Of a stretch of DNA of 14,138 nucleotides, positions 6,934-14,138 are shown one piece after another (the stretch's first letter is position 1; the number at the start of each line of letters is the position of its first letter). The stretch covers positions 1 to 14,138 of the forward strand of contig JADGBB010000031.1 in the NCBI GenBank assembly GCA_015231715.1. Reading direction: 5' to 3'. The notes under the pieces are model-generated. The model saw only the letters and a program-made list of their open reading frames with translations. It did no database searches and was not told the DNA's origin. Position numbers and translations under genes: made by a program. Source of the stretch: Candidatus Omnitrophota bacterium. Its GTDB lineage: Bacteria > Omnitrophota > Koll11 > Tantalellales > Tantalellaceae.

Positions 6934-7024
6934 AAGTTTCCCACACTTAACAGTTATTTATTGAACATTATACGAGTTATGATATAATGTGATAAATAAA
7001 AAGAGCGTGGGAAATTTTTTTTTT
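6934..7024 (+). terminator. Composite hairpin with T10 tract after the glycine-zipper gene
   Basis: An 84-base imperfect hairpin begins 63 bases after the stop codon. AAGTTTCCCAC (6934-6944) pairs with GTGGGAAATTT (7007-7017, one G-T pair), TTATTTAT (6954-6961) with ATAAATAA (6992-6999), and ACATTATA (6965-6972) with TATAATGT (6983-6990) around a 10-base loop. Ten T residues follow (7015-7024). The G+C-bearing basal stem plus T run fits a rho-independent terminator, although the stem is unusually long and its tip overlaps promoter elements. Confidence 0.6.
6961..6988 (+). promoter_or_regulatory. Upstream promoter candidate inside the hairpin
   Basis: TTGAAC (6961-6966) and a perfect TATAAT (6983-6988) are 16 bases apart, and TGA (6980-6982) makes the -10 extended. 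Transcription would start near 6995, giving a leader of about 145 bases to the large gene at 7141. The elements coincide with the tip of the terminator-like hairpin, so this could simply be A+T-rich palindrome sequence. Confidence 0.4.
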
Positions 7025-7065
7025 GGCCCCAAATGTTAAGGTTCAAAAAAGTTAAATTGATTCGG

Positions 7066-7093
7066 TTGACTTCATTAAGAAGTATGATAAAAT
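7066..7093 (+). promoter_or_regulatory. Proximal promoter of the large ChaN/Tiki-like gene
   Basis: TTGACT (7066-7071), a 16-base spacer and TAAAAT (7088-7093) preceded by TGA (7085-7087). Transcription would begin near 7100, 41 bases before the ATG. The layout matches the Rrf2 promoter at 372-399: same spacer length and same TGA extension. Confidence 0.65.
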
Positions 7094-7140
7094 ATATCTA
7101 GGTTAAATATTAAAAAGTCAGACAAAATAGGAAGGTGTGT

Positions 7141-10100
7141 ATGGGACTTTTAGCAAAGATAAAAGGTTGGTTGTGCTCTAATACAAATAAAGTGCATAGC
7201 CGTAACACTAACACTCACTCTAGCGATGCCGCGCTCCCGTCCAATGAATTCGAGGGAATCAGCACTTGGAAAAGCCGCAACGCACTGTTTTTAAAAACAG
7301 TCGCTGTTGTTGTTTCCGTGCTGTTTGCACATGAGCAGATAGGCTGGACAGAAGACGGCGGCAAGCCGGTCTGGGCATTTGCGAAGCAAAATAATTTTGA
7401 TACAACAAACACTCAGTTATTCAAAAATATTGAAGTGCCTAATGATTTGGGTAAAAAATCTTCTGTTATAACGAACGGAACCGGCGAAACAATATTAAAT
7501 ATACAAGACGCTCACTCTTCTTTGGCCGCGCAGCATTCAATCGTTGGTTTGATCGATTCTTTGGTTAAAAATTATAATCTTGATCTTATTGCCGTTGAAG
7601 GTTCTACCGGCTATGTCGATACTTCGCTTTTAAAGACTTTCCCGGACGAAGGGATCAGGAACACAACCGCCAATAAGCTTATGGAAGACGGGTTGATGAG
7701 CGCGGCTGAATTTTATCAGATAACAAATGACGAAAAAGAAGTAGAGATATACGGAGTTGAAGATCAGGAGCTTTACAGAGAAAATATTAAAAGCTTTAGA
7801 GACGTCGCAGGCAATATGTCAGAAAGATTGGCATCAACAGGCGCGCTTATTGCACAGCTTGATCTTTTGGCTAAAGCCATGTACCCGGGGGAATTATACA
7901 CCTTGGAAGAAAATGCCAGAAAACATAGAGATTCCTCTCTCAGTTTTTCGGATTATTGGACATATGTGGACGCGGTTTCCACTAACCTCAAAATTGATAT
8001 TTCGTCATACACCGAAATTCCTAAACTTTTGGAATCGATCAAGCTGGAAAAAGAGATCAATTTCAATGAGGCCAATAACGAAAGAAAACAGCTGATAAAA
8101 GAACTTACCGATATGCTGGAAGCACGCGAGCTTGAAACTCTTGTATCAAAATCCGTACTTTTCAAGCAGGAAAAGATCTCTCAGGCCGATTATCATTTAT
8201 ACCTCACCGAACTTGCTTCAGATAAAGGAATTAATAATGAGGGATATTCAAATCTTATTAAATATGCCAGATACGTGTCATTGTATGAAAATGTCGATGT
8301 TTTCAGACTTTATTCCGAAATAGAAAGCGTTGAAGAAGCGATCGCTTCTTCTTTGGTCCGTTCAAAAGACGAAAACAAATTAAGACATATTGAAAAAGTC
8401 GTACGCCTTATAGACATGCTTTACACAATGGAAATGGCAAACGACGATTATTACAAAGTAAAGAGCCAGTACAAAGCATACAACTCGGCTGAAGTGGCAG
8501 GTTTTATAAGAGAAATGTCGGCTAAATACAATGTGCCTATAAAAAGCGGTTATGACCTAGGTCTAGTTTTTGGCGATGTCGAAGAAGCTTTGAAATTTTA
8601 TGAAGATGCCGAAGCCAGAGACAGAGCACTTTTCAATAACACATTAAGACGCATGAGACAGGAAGGCAAACAGGTAGCGGCACTAGTAACAGGAGGATAC
8701 CACACAGAAGGCCTCAAAAAGATGCTTCAGGAAAATAAGCTTTCCTATATGGTAATCGCCCCTAAATTCAAAGACGGACAAGAAAGACCGTACATAGCGG
8801 TACTCACTAATAACAAAACCCCGTATATGGAACTTGTAAAATCCGGCAGCCACAAACTAGCCGTGTGGGCATTTTTTGATGATAGTACACTTGATTTTGA
8901 TAAACCAACTATACTTTTTGAAAAACTATTAGAATCCAACCCTGATAGAGCATTTGAACTTTTAAGAAGAGATGACTGGAAAAATATATGGATTGTCAAA
9001 TATGAGGAAAGATATAATTTTTTAAAACATAAAAATCAAGAAGACATGACCGCAAAAATAACACCGCAGCAAATACGGGAATTTCTTGAAACAGTTGAAG
9101 TGAAAAAATCTGGACCGGATATGCTTATAGGTTTTGATGGCGAGACTGCTGCGATAACTGGTAAAAAAGGAAGAAGAGTATTCGCAACCGATTCGGCTAC
9201 TGTTAATACTGTTGCAACCTTAGTAGGCGACCCGGAAGTTCTCGTAGGTGTGAAAGGGCAAGAAGTAGTAACAACTCCTGTCCGTGAGATGGTTCCTGAT
9301 GCGGAAAATGTAAATAATATGGTTATAGAAATTGCTAAACGACTTCAGAAACCTTTTAATGAGGGAAGAACCATAGAAAATGATGCAATAAAAACACAAC
9401 TAAGAAGAGTTGGAGTAGATGATACCGATGATAATGTGATACGTGTGCTTGCCAAACTTGAAGAAAACAAAACAGAAGAAAAACAAGAAGTTATTGTCCC
9501 GAAAGTTGAAGAACCTAAAACAATGACTTCTGCAGAAACAGTTGAAATTCCGGTAAAAGTACAAGTGCCTAGTGAAAGTGAAAAAGAAGCAAAAAAACCG
9601 GCAGAAGTATCGTCTAAATCTAAACCTGCTGTTGTCGTGAGTGCGCAAGTTAAAGACAGACGCACAGGAGCCGTATCTATGCAAATGGCTTTGGGAATTT
9701 TTGGCATAATTATGTTGTTATTTGAGGGCTTTCAAAAATTAGTTGAGTATGCGCAAATAAAATTTAAGCAGGCTTTAGCGGATTATAGAGTACATGTAAC
9801 CCAAAAAATGAATACAAACAGTGCTTATTTGCAGTCAGTTTTCGTTGCTGCCATTCAAAGAGCTGATACTTTCCATGTGGCCGGCGCTGAAGGGCAGTTT
9901 GCCAAAGGGCTTGAATACTATACCCGCAAACTTTCTGGAAAGTTAATTAAAGATATAAACACGCAAATAAGTTCTCTCAAAAGCCCAACTAAAAGAGCTG
10001 AGATGGAGAATTTGAGAAACATAGTGGCTGCTATAAAAAACACTGATGCTTTAAAAAAACATTTCGATGATGAAAGTTATAGAAACGCAGTTGTAAATTT

Positions 10101-11349
10101 TATTGATCGCATGGATATACTAAAGCAGTATGGTACTCCGGTTCACGAAATAGCAAGTATGTTGAAACCTGCACAGTATAAAAGAATATTTCTCAACATG
10201 GATAGAGATGTCCTGATCGAAAGACTTGAAAATTTAAAGTCGCTCAGAATAGAAGTTGATTTTAAAACTTTGAGTTACAAACCAGAAACTCTTATAAAAA
10301 GAGCGGTAGTTCTTAATATGCTGGGTCTGCCTATTAATAGGAGCAATATTCAGAAAAGCAGCGTAACCGGACTAATTAAAACGGCTATTGATGATCCAAT
10401 TTACGCATATCAAAATCCTGTTATTAAGGAGAAAAAAAGAAAAACAGCGAAACGAGGTTTTATACAAAAATTAGATAAATATCTTTTTATACCTATTGCT
10501 AATAATCTAAGAGAATTTAAACGTCTTGTTCCTCAATCTATTAGAGCTTATTTTGAAAAAATGCCGGGGTATAACAAAAAATCACAAGTAGAATTGCCCG
10601 CAAAAGAATTAGCCGCAGAAAAACTAGCTCTTTTACAGTCTTCTTTTCAGGTTGAATCTGCCGCTGATTATTTTGCAGATAGGATAGATGATCTAACATC
10701 ATTAACTTCGGATGAAAGAAGTAAAATAAAGAAAGAGTTTAGAGAAACACTAGCGCAGCTTCCCGGAAAGGCAGCAGAATACTTCAATAAAAAAATGGCA
10801 GACGTAAGTGAAAACACAACGGAAAAGGAACTCAAAGAAAGGGTAGAAGTTCTCCGCAATGAAATTGAAGCTAAGGTAGAGATAAACAAACTTTTTAAAT
10901 TAATCGCTATTTTGGGAAATTCTGAAGCAGTTGACAGCATTCTACAAGCTATAGTAGCTAAAATGCAGGATATTCCTGTTCAGTCCGATTTTTATCAAAA
11001 GGCTGAGGCAAGAGTTAAATATATTATGCAGATGAGAAAAGAATCGATTATGGCTATATCAAAACAAAATGAAATAGCTGAAAGACATACTAATTTTTCG
11101 GAGAGAACCCCATTTTTAAAGTCACATACGGCAGTGCCCCTCAAAGTAGCTCTTGCGTGTTTGGCGGTTATTGTTGCGGGAGGAGCCTATGCCGGAGTGG
11201 GAAACGCGATCGGCAATTTTGACAATAATGCTACAGTTGACGGATTAGGGTTCACCATATCTAACGGCGGAAGTTCGCAGGGCATGTTAAATCCGATTAT
11301 TGTGTATGAAAACATGACCCCTGATGCAAGCACAAACGGAGTACAATAA
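7141..11349 (+). CDS. Giant membrane-anchored protein with ChaN/Tiki-like domain
   Basis: A 1402-residue protein of unknown function. The start is the ATG at 7141, with GGAAGG (7130-7135) five bases upstream; the GTG at 7135 lies within the Shine-Dalgarno. Order of parts: a basic N-tail (1-45); a hydrophobic anchor (about 47-63, LFLKTVAVVVSVLF); a ChaN/EreA/Tiki-like domain (about 112-545); a mixed region (550-770, with IGFDGETAAITGKKGRR); a Lys/Glu/Pro/Val-rich linker (774-842); a second membrane span (849-864, MALGIFGIIMLLFEGF); a long charged helical region (865-1325); and a third span (1336-1350) with a Gly/Asn-rich tail. The domain call rests on IQDAHSS (His125), LIAVEGS (Glu153), IYGVED and VTGGYH (a GxxH motif, His521), which mirror the paired histidine motifs and the Glu of that superfamily. 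Similar large proteins are, from memory, seen in Omnitrophota. Base composition drops in the second half. It is probably monocistronic. Catalysis and substrate are not known. Confidence 0.8.
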   Translation: MGLLAKIKGWLCSNTNKVHSRNTNTHSSDAALPSNEFEGISTWKSRNALFLKTVAVVVSVLFAHEQIGWTEDGGKPVWAFAKQNNFDTTNTQLFKNIEVPNDLGKKSSVITNGTGETILNIQDAHSSLAAQHSIVGLIDSLVKNYNLDLIAVEGSTGYVDTSLLKTFPDEGIRNTTANKLMEDGLMSAAEFYQITNDEKEVEIYGVEDQELYRENIKSFRDVAGNMSERLASTGALIAQLDLLAKAMYPGELYTLEENARKHRDSSLSFSDYWTYVDAVSTNLKIDISSYTEIPKLLESIKLEKEINFNEANNERKQLIKELTDMLEARELETLVSKSVLFKQEKISQADYHLYLTELASDKGINNEGYSNLIKYARYVSLYENVDVFRLYSEIESVEEAIASSLVRSKDENKLRHIEKVVRLIDMLYTMEMANDDYYKVKSQYKAYNSAEVAGFIREMSAKYNVPIKSGYDLGLVFGDVEEALKFYEDAEARDRALFNNTLRRMRQEGKQVAALVTGGYHTEGLKKMLQENKLSYMVIAPKFKDGQERPYIAVLTNNKTPYMELVKSGSHKLAVWAFFDDSTLDFDKPTILFEKLLESNPDRAFELLRRDDWKNIWIVKYEERYNFLKHKNQEDMTAKITPQQIREFLETVEVKKSGPDMLIGFDGETAAITGKKGRRVFATDSATVNTVATLVGDPEVLVGVKGQEVVTTPVREMVPDAENVNNMVIEIAKRLQKPFNEGRTIENDAIKTQLRRVGVDDTDDNVIRVLAKLEENKTEEKQEVIVPKVEEPKTMTSAETVEIPVKVQVPSESEKEAKKPAEVSSKSKPAVVVSAQVKDRRTGAVSMQMALGIFGIIMLLFEGFQKLVEYAQIKFKQALADYRVHVTQKMNTNSAYLQSVFVAAIQRADTFHVAGAEGQFAKGLEYYTRKLSGKLIKDINTQISSLKSPTKRAEMENLRNIVAAIKNTDALKKHFDDESYRNAVVNFIDRMDILKQYGTPVHEIASMLKPAQYKRIFLNMDRDVLIERLENLKSLRIEVDFKTLSYKPETLIKRAVVLNMLGLPINRSNIQKSSVTGLIKTAIDDPIYAYQNPVIKEKKRKTAKRGFIQKLDKYLFIPIANNLREFKRLVPQSIRAYFEKMPGYNKKSQVELPAKELAAEKLALLQSSFQVESAADYFADRIDDLTSLTSDERSKIKKEFRETLAQLPGKAAEYFNKKMADVSENTTEKELKERVEVLRNEIEAKVEINKLFKLIAILGNSEAVDSILQAIVAKMQDIPVQSDFYQKAEARVKYIMQMRKESIMAISKQNEIAERHTNFSERTPFLKSHTAVPLKVALACLAVIVAGGAYAGVGNAIGNFDNNATVDGLGFTISNGGSSQGMLNPIIVYENMTPDASTNGVQ

Positions 11350-11421
11350 CGGCACAACAAGCGCAATGAAAAGCAAAGGATTAGAGATAAGAATTGATAT
11401 TAAGCCCATAATGATCTAGGT

Positions 11422-12006
11422 TTATTCGGGGAAAATGTAATCTAAAATAATTTCTTGTCCTCTTTCAAGAATGAATTTCATTTCATATATTTTTTTTGTT
11501 TTTGAATTAAAGGGGATAGTGTCTTTTGACTCATGAGCAGTTAATGTATGGGGCTCGGACAAAACAAGACCCTCATATCCTTGACCTTGCAGACCGGAAA
11601 GACTATACATGCTTACTTTCCTTGAAAATTCCCCGACAGATTTCAAGTTAAGTTTTTTTTCTTTTTCATCGTGATCTTCAATGCCGGCTATGTCTTGAGT
11701 ATTTATGGATCTAGAACTACTTATGGGAACCAAAAGGTCTCTTGATTCTTTTCTTTCAAAATAAATAATTATACTACCCACAGGCTTATGAGATTCTTTA
11801 TCCTGCTCGCCGGCATAATAATACATTATGCAAAAATATGTCGGTAAATGGAATTTTGACCATGGGAATAATTTCAATTTTCCATACCACTCCACAATAT
11901 CATGTCCTTTGAGCTCGGGCTCCCCAAAGACATTTACCTTCAAAAGTTCAGTAGTGGTCTTTGAAATAGCCTCAGCAAAACTGTCAAATAATTTATTTTT
12001 TTCCAT
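11422..12006 (-). CDS. Hypothetical protein downstream of purU
   Basis: A 194-residue protein I do not recognise. It has no signal peptide and no membrane span, so it is probably cytoplasmic. It starts MEKNKLFDSFAEAISKTTTELL (an amphipathic helix), followed by FGEPELKGHDIVEWYGKLKL. A hydrophobic beta core (about 56-95, FCIMYYYAGEQ...GSIIIYFERKES) is separated from a charged Asp/Glu/Lys stretch (about 107-119, GIEDHDEKEKKLN) and a C-terminal beta region ending LDYIFPE. The ATG at 12006 has only a weak GGAT upstream. It lies 34 bases after the stop of purU on the same strand, so it is probably the second gene of that transcript. It converges on the large protein gene, with 72 bases between the two stop codons. 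Confidence 0.6.
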   Translation of the reverse strand: MEKNKLFDSFAEAISKTTTELLKVNVFGEPELKGHDIVEWYGKLKLFPWSKFHLPTYFCIMYYYAGEQDKESHKPVGSIIIYFERKESRDLLVPISSSRSINTQDIAGIEDHDEKEKKLNLKSVGEFSRKVSMYSLSGLQGQGYEGLVLSEPHTLTAHESKDTIPFNSKTKKIYEMKFILERGQEIILDYIFPE

Positions 12007-12040
12007 AAAGTTTATTATCCAAAAATTTAGATTTTAACAT

Positions 12041-12880
12041 TTAAAAAACTATTGTTCTATTGCCGTCTTTAATTATTCTGTGATTTATATATTCGTAAAC
12101 TGCCTGCGCCAAAGCTCTCTTTTCCATATGTTTGCCTTTTCGTTTAAGATCGCTCTCGGAGTCTTTATGCGAAACATGCTCTACCATTTGAGTAATGATC
12201 GGCCCTTCATCCAGTTTTTCTGTCACAAAATGCGCCGTAGCACCTATAACTTTAACTCCTCTTTTAAAAGCTTTTCCGTACGGGTCTGCTCCTTTAAAAG
12301 ATGGCAAAAAACTATGGTGTATGTTTATAATATCTTTTTCATAAGAATCTATAAAACTGCCTGACAATACAAGCATATATCTGGCTAAAACTAAAAAATC
12401 AGAATCTCTAATTATATTCAATATCTCTTTTTCTTTTCTTGAAGACGAATCTGAAGTCATATAATAAAAAGGGATATCGTACCTTTCAACTAATTTTTTA
12501 TGTTCCGGATAATTGCTGACAACAAACGGTATATCTACATTGATCTCTTTGGATTCCCACAAATACAAAAGTTCAACAAGGCAATGATCGGGTCTTGAAA
12601 CCATTATGCCCATTTTCATCTTTTCATCTTTAGAATAAATATTGTATTCGCCGTTAAACTCTTTAGCAATAGCAGAAAAAGCCTCCGATAGCGCTTCTTT
12701 ATCAACAGCATCATCTTTAATAAAAAATTCTATCCTAAGAAAGAATTTTCCGCCTTCAGGATCAGTACTATACTGATCAGCAGCAATAATATTCCCCTCA
12801 TGAGCCAAAATAAAATCTGAAGTCCGAGAAACAATCCCCCTCTTATCCCGGCACGTAAATAACAGCACAAAAGTATTCAT
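12041..12880 (-). CDS. purU: Formyltetrahydrofolate deformylase
   Basis: A 279-residue PurU, the same size as the E. coli enzyme. It hydrolyses 10-formyltetrahydrofolate to formate and tetrahydrofolate, feeding formate to PurT and balancing the one-carbon pool. Residues 1-85 form an ACT domain (MNTFVLLFTCRDKRGIVSRT), and about 88-279 the formyltransferase-like domain. The catalytic triad is present: Asn186 and His188 in INIHHSFLPSFKGADPYGKA, and Asp224 in EKLDEGPIITQ. I start it at the ATG at 12880, which matches the family N-terminus. An in-frame ATG 18 bases upstream (MMYNYS...) would overlap the -10. No Shine-Dalgarno precedes 12880; instead TATAAT lies six bases upstream, as at tadA, so a leaderless mRNA is likely. 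A hypothetical protein follows 34 bases downstream. Confidence 0.92.
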   Translation of the reverse strand: MNTFVLLFTCRDKRGIVSRTSDFILAHEGNIIAADQYSTDPEGGKFFLRIEFFIKDDAVDKEALSEAFSAIAKEFNGEYNIYSKDEKMKMGIMVSRPDHCLVELLYLWESKEINVDIPFVVSNYPEHKKLVERYDIPFYYMTSDSSSRKEKEILNIIRDSDFLVLARYMLVLSGSFIDSYEKDIINIHHSFLPSFKGADPYGKAFKRGVKVIGATAHFVTEKLDEGPIITQMVEHVSHKDSESDLKRKGKHMEKRALAQAVYEYINHRIIKDGNRTIVF

Positions 12881-12886
12881 GGAATA

Positions 12887-12914
12887 ATTATACATCATTA
12901 TAAATATAAATCAA
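12887..12914 (-). promoter_or_regulatory. purU promoter, leaderless start
   Basis: Read on the minus strand, TTGATT (12914-12909) and a perfect TATAAT (12892-12887) are 16 bases apart. TATAAT ends six bases before the purU ATG at 12880, so transcription should begin at or next to the A of the start codon. Confidence 0.6.
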
Positions 12915-12923
12915 ACACGACTA

Positions 12924-12962
12924 GAAGAGAAAATTCTCGGTTGACCCGAGAATTTTCTCTTC
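12924..12962 (-). terminator. 17-bp hairpin after hcp, before the purU promoter
   Basis: GAAGAGAAAATTCTCGG (12924-12940) pairs perfectly with CCGAGAATTTTCTCTTC (12946-12962) around a five-base loop. It begins 18 bases past the hcp stop codon and lies just upstream of the purU promoter, the right place for the hcp terminator. No T run follows the stem on either strand, although T residues occur within the 3' arm. It could therefore be rho-assisted or an mRNA-stabilising 3' structure. Confidence 0.55.
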
Positions 12963-12980
12963 GCGTTGTATTAAATCCTC

Positions 12981-14138
12981 TTAGCCTAGTATTTCCTTTA
13001 GATCTGTTTCCGGATCTGTTATTGGGGCTATTTTGAATTTTTCAACTAGGACGTTTAAGACGTTCGATGAGATGAACGCGGGTAGTGATGGTCCTAGTTT
13101 TATTTTTGTAACGCCGAGATACAATAGTGTCAGCAAGATACATACTGCTTTCTGCTCGTACCATGAAAGTATCATTGATAACGGCAGATCGTTAACGCCG
13201 CATTTAAAAGCTTCTGCTAAAGCAACTGCTATTTTTATGGCAGAATACGCGTCATTACATTGGCCTATGTCAAGCAGCCTCGGCAATTCGCCTATTGTTC
13301 CGAACTCCTGTTTGTTAAACCTGAACTTACCGCAGGCAAGGGTTAATATGATGCAGTCTTTAGGGACTTTTTCGGCAAACTCAGTGTAATAATTTCTTCC
13401 GGGTTTTGCGCCGTCACATCCGCCTACTAAAAAGAAATGTTTTATCGCGCCTGATTTAACGCCTTCAATAACTTTTCCCGCAACACCCAAAACCGTATTA
13501 TGTCCAAAACCAACTAGTATCTTTTTATCTTCTACATCTTTTTCAAATCCTTTCATCTCTATAGCTTTTTCAATAACTTTAGAAAAATCTTTTTTACCGT
13601 TTACAGCAGATACATGTTTAACTCCCGGAAATGCGACAAGGCCTGTCGTAAATATTCTGTCGTTATAAGAATCTTTAGGTTTTTGTATACAGTTTGTTGT
13701 CATAAGCACAGCACCCGGGAGCGCATCAAACTCTTTCGCCTGATCCTGCCATGCCCCGCCGTAGTTGCCTGCTAAATGTTTGTATTTATTTAGTTCCGGA
13801 TATCCGTGCGCCGGAAGCATTTCGCCGTGCGTGTAAATATTTATTCCTTTACCTTCAGTTTGTTGCAAAAGATTTTTTAGGTCCAATAGATCATGCCCTG
13901 AAACAAGAATAGCCGGGCCTTTTTTTACACCAAGCGATACTTGTGTAGGACGAGGATGTCCGAATGTTCCCGTATTCCCTTTATCCAATAGTTCCATTGC
14001 CGTCATATTAACTTTACCGCATTCAAGAACAAGTCCTACTAGATCGTCTCCCGTCAAAGTATTATCGGCTAAAGCAGCCAAAGCTTTAACAAAATACGCT
14101 CCGACTTCATCGCTCTTTTGGCCTAAAATAGCCGCATG
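12981..14138 (-). CDS. hcp: Hydroxylamine reductase / hybrid-cluster protein, 5' end missing
   Basis: The last 385 residues of Hcp (prismane protein); the frame is open to the right edge (HAAILGQKSDEVGAYFVKA), so the start and the N-terminal cluster cysteines lie outside. Numbering from the first visible residue, all ligands of the hybrid Fe-S-O cluster can be read: His82 (VSGHDL), Glu106 (THGEMLPAHGYP), Cys150 (TTNCIQKP), the persulfide-type Cys241 (GGCDGAKPGRNYY), Cys269 (LACGKFRFN), Cys294 (DIGQCNDAYSA), Glu328 and Lys330 (SWYEQKA). Their spacings match the Desulfovibrio protein. Hcp reduces hydroxylamine in vitro and acts in vivo on nitric oxide and protein S-nitrosylation under anaerobic conditions. 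No Hcr-like reductase is visible here. The gene ends in a 17-bp hairpin. Confidence 0.95.
   Translation of the reverse strand, partial: HAAILGQKSDEVGAYFVKALAALADNTLTGDDLVGLVLECGKVNMTAMELLDKGNTGTFGHPRPTQVSLGVKKGPAILVSGHDLLDLKNLLQQTEGKGINIYTHGEMLPAHGYPELNKYKHLAGNYGGAWQDQAKEFDALPGAVLMTTNCIQKPKDSYNDRIFTTGLVAFPGVKHVSAVNGKKDFSKVIEKAIEMKGFEKDVEDKKILVGFGHNTVLGVAGKVIEGVKSGAIKHFFLVGGCDGAKPGRNYYTEFAEKVPKDCIILTLACGKFRFNKQEFGTIGELPRLLDIGQCNDAYSAIKIAVALAEAFKCGVNDLPLSMILSWYEQKAVCILLTLLYLGVTKIKLGPSLPAFISSNVLNVLVEKFKIAPITDPETDLKEILG

Noticed and set aside
9345..9707. Minus-strand ORFs (120 and 94 codons) inside the giant gene
   Set aside because: They are Ser/Thr-rich or Phe/Cys-rich mirror readings of the Glu/Lys-rich linker, a common compositional artefact.
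12080..12364. Plus-strand ORF of 94 codons within purU, and a similar one within hcp (13033-13389)
   Set aside because: Both are antisense to highly conserved enzyme cores.

Overview
The window is about 14.1 kb of A+T-rich bacterial chromosome. It looks like an uncultured, anaerobic or microaerophilic, Gram-negative (diderm) lineage. Evidence for two membranes: a DUF481-type outer-membrane beta-barrel protein and several exported proteins. Evidence for low-oxygen life: a hybrid-cluster protein (Hcp) and an Rrf2 regulator with a cysteine triad typical of Fe-S sensors. The very large membrane protein with a ChaN/Tiki-like domain resembles proteins I associate with Omnitrophota (candidate phylum OP3) and relatives. 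That assignment is an inference from memory, not a search result. There is no sign of phage, plasmid, CRISPR, transposase, rRNA or tRNA genes.

Layout, left to right. The window opens inside a site-2 (M50) membrane protease. Next comes a small sulfur module: an Rrf2 regulator with a strong promoter and an inverted repeat over its -10, followed 12 bases later by O-acetylhomoserine sulfhydrylase (metY). A 632-base gene-free stretch follows. It holds a 210-base imperfect palindrome, a REP-like palindrome, an orphan promoter with a good Shine-Dalgarno and a 29-codon ORF, and a 12-bp hairpin. Then come tadA and a secreted MsrA-MsrB fusion, overlapping by 4 bases (ATGA). A small three-helix membrane protein on the minus strand converges on msrAB. 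It is divergent from a DUF481 outer-membrane protein, which in turn converges on an exported minimal trypsin/HtrA-like protease. The protease is divergent from a secreted glycine-zipper protein, with a perfect palindrome between the two genes.

A composite hairpin with a T10 tract follows, with two promoters for the 1402-residue protein that dominates the window (7141-11349). That protein has an N-terminal membrane anchor, a ChaN/Tiki-like domain, an acidic linker, a second membrane segment, a long helical region and a C-terminal membrane segment. On the minus strand, a formyltetrahydrofolate deformylase (purU) is followed by an unrecognised 194-residue protein. The window ends in the C-terminal two thirds of Hcp, also on the minus strand, separated from purU by a 17-bp hairpin.

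Themes. Several genes deal with sulfur and redox or nitrosative damage: the Fe-S-type Rrf2 with MetY, exported MsrAB, and Hcp. Several others act in the envelope: the M50 protease, DUF481 protein, HtrA-like protease, glycine-zipper protein and the giant membrane protein. Promoters are unusually legible. Three fit TTGA(n)-N13-TGA-TAtAAT, and two genes (tadA, purU) have TATAAT exactly six bases before the start codon with no Shine-Dalgarno, as expected for leaderless mRNAs. The best candidates for something undescribed are the giant ChaN/Tiki-like fusion and the 210-base palindrome.
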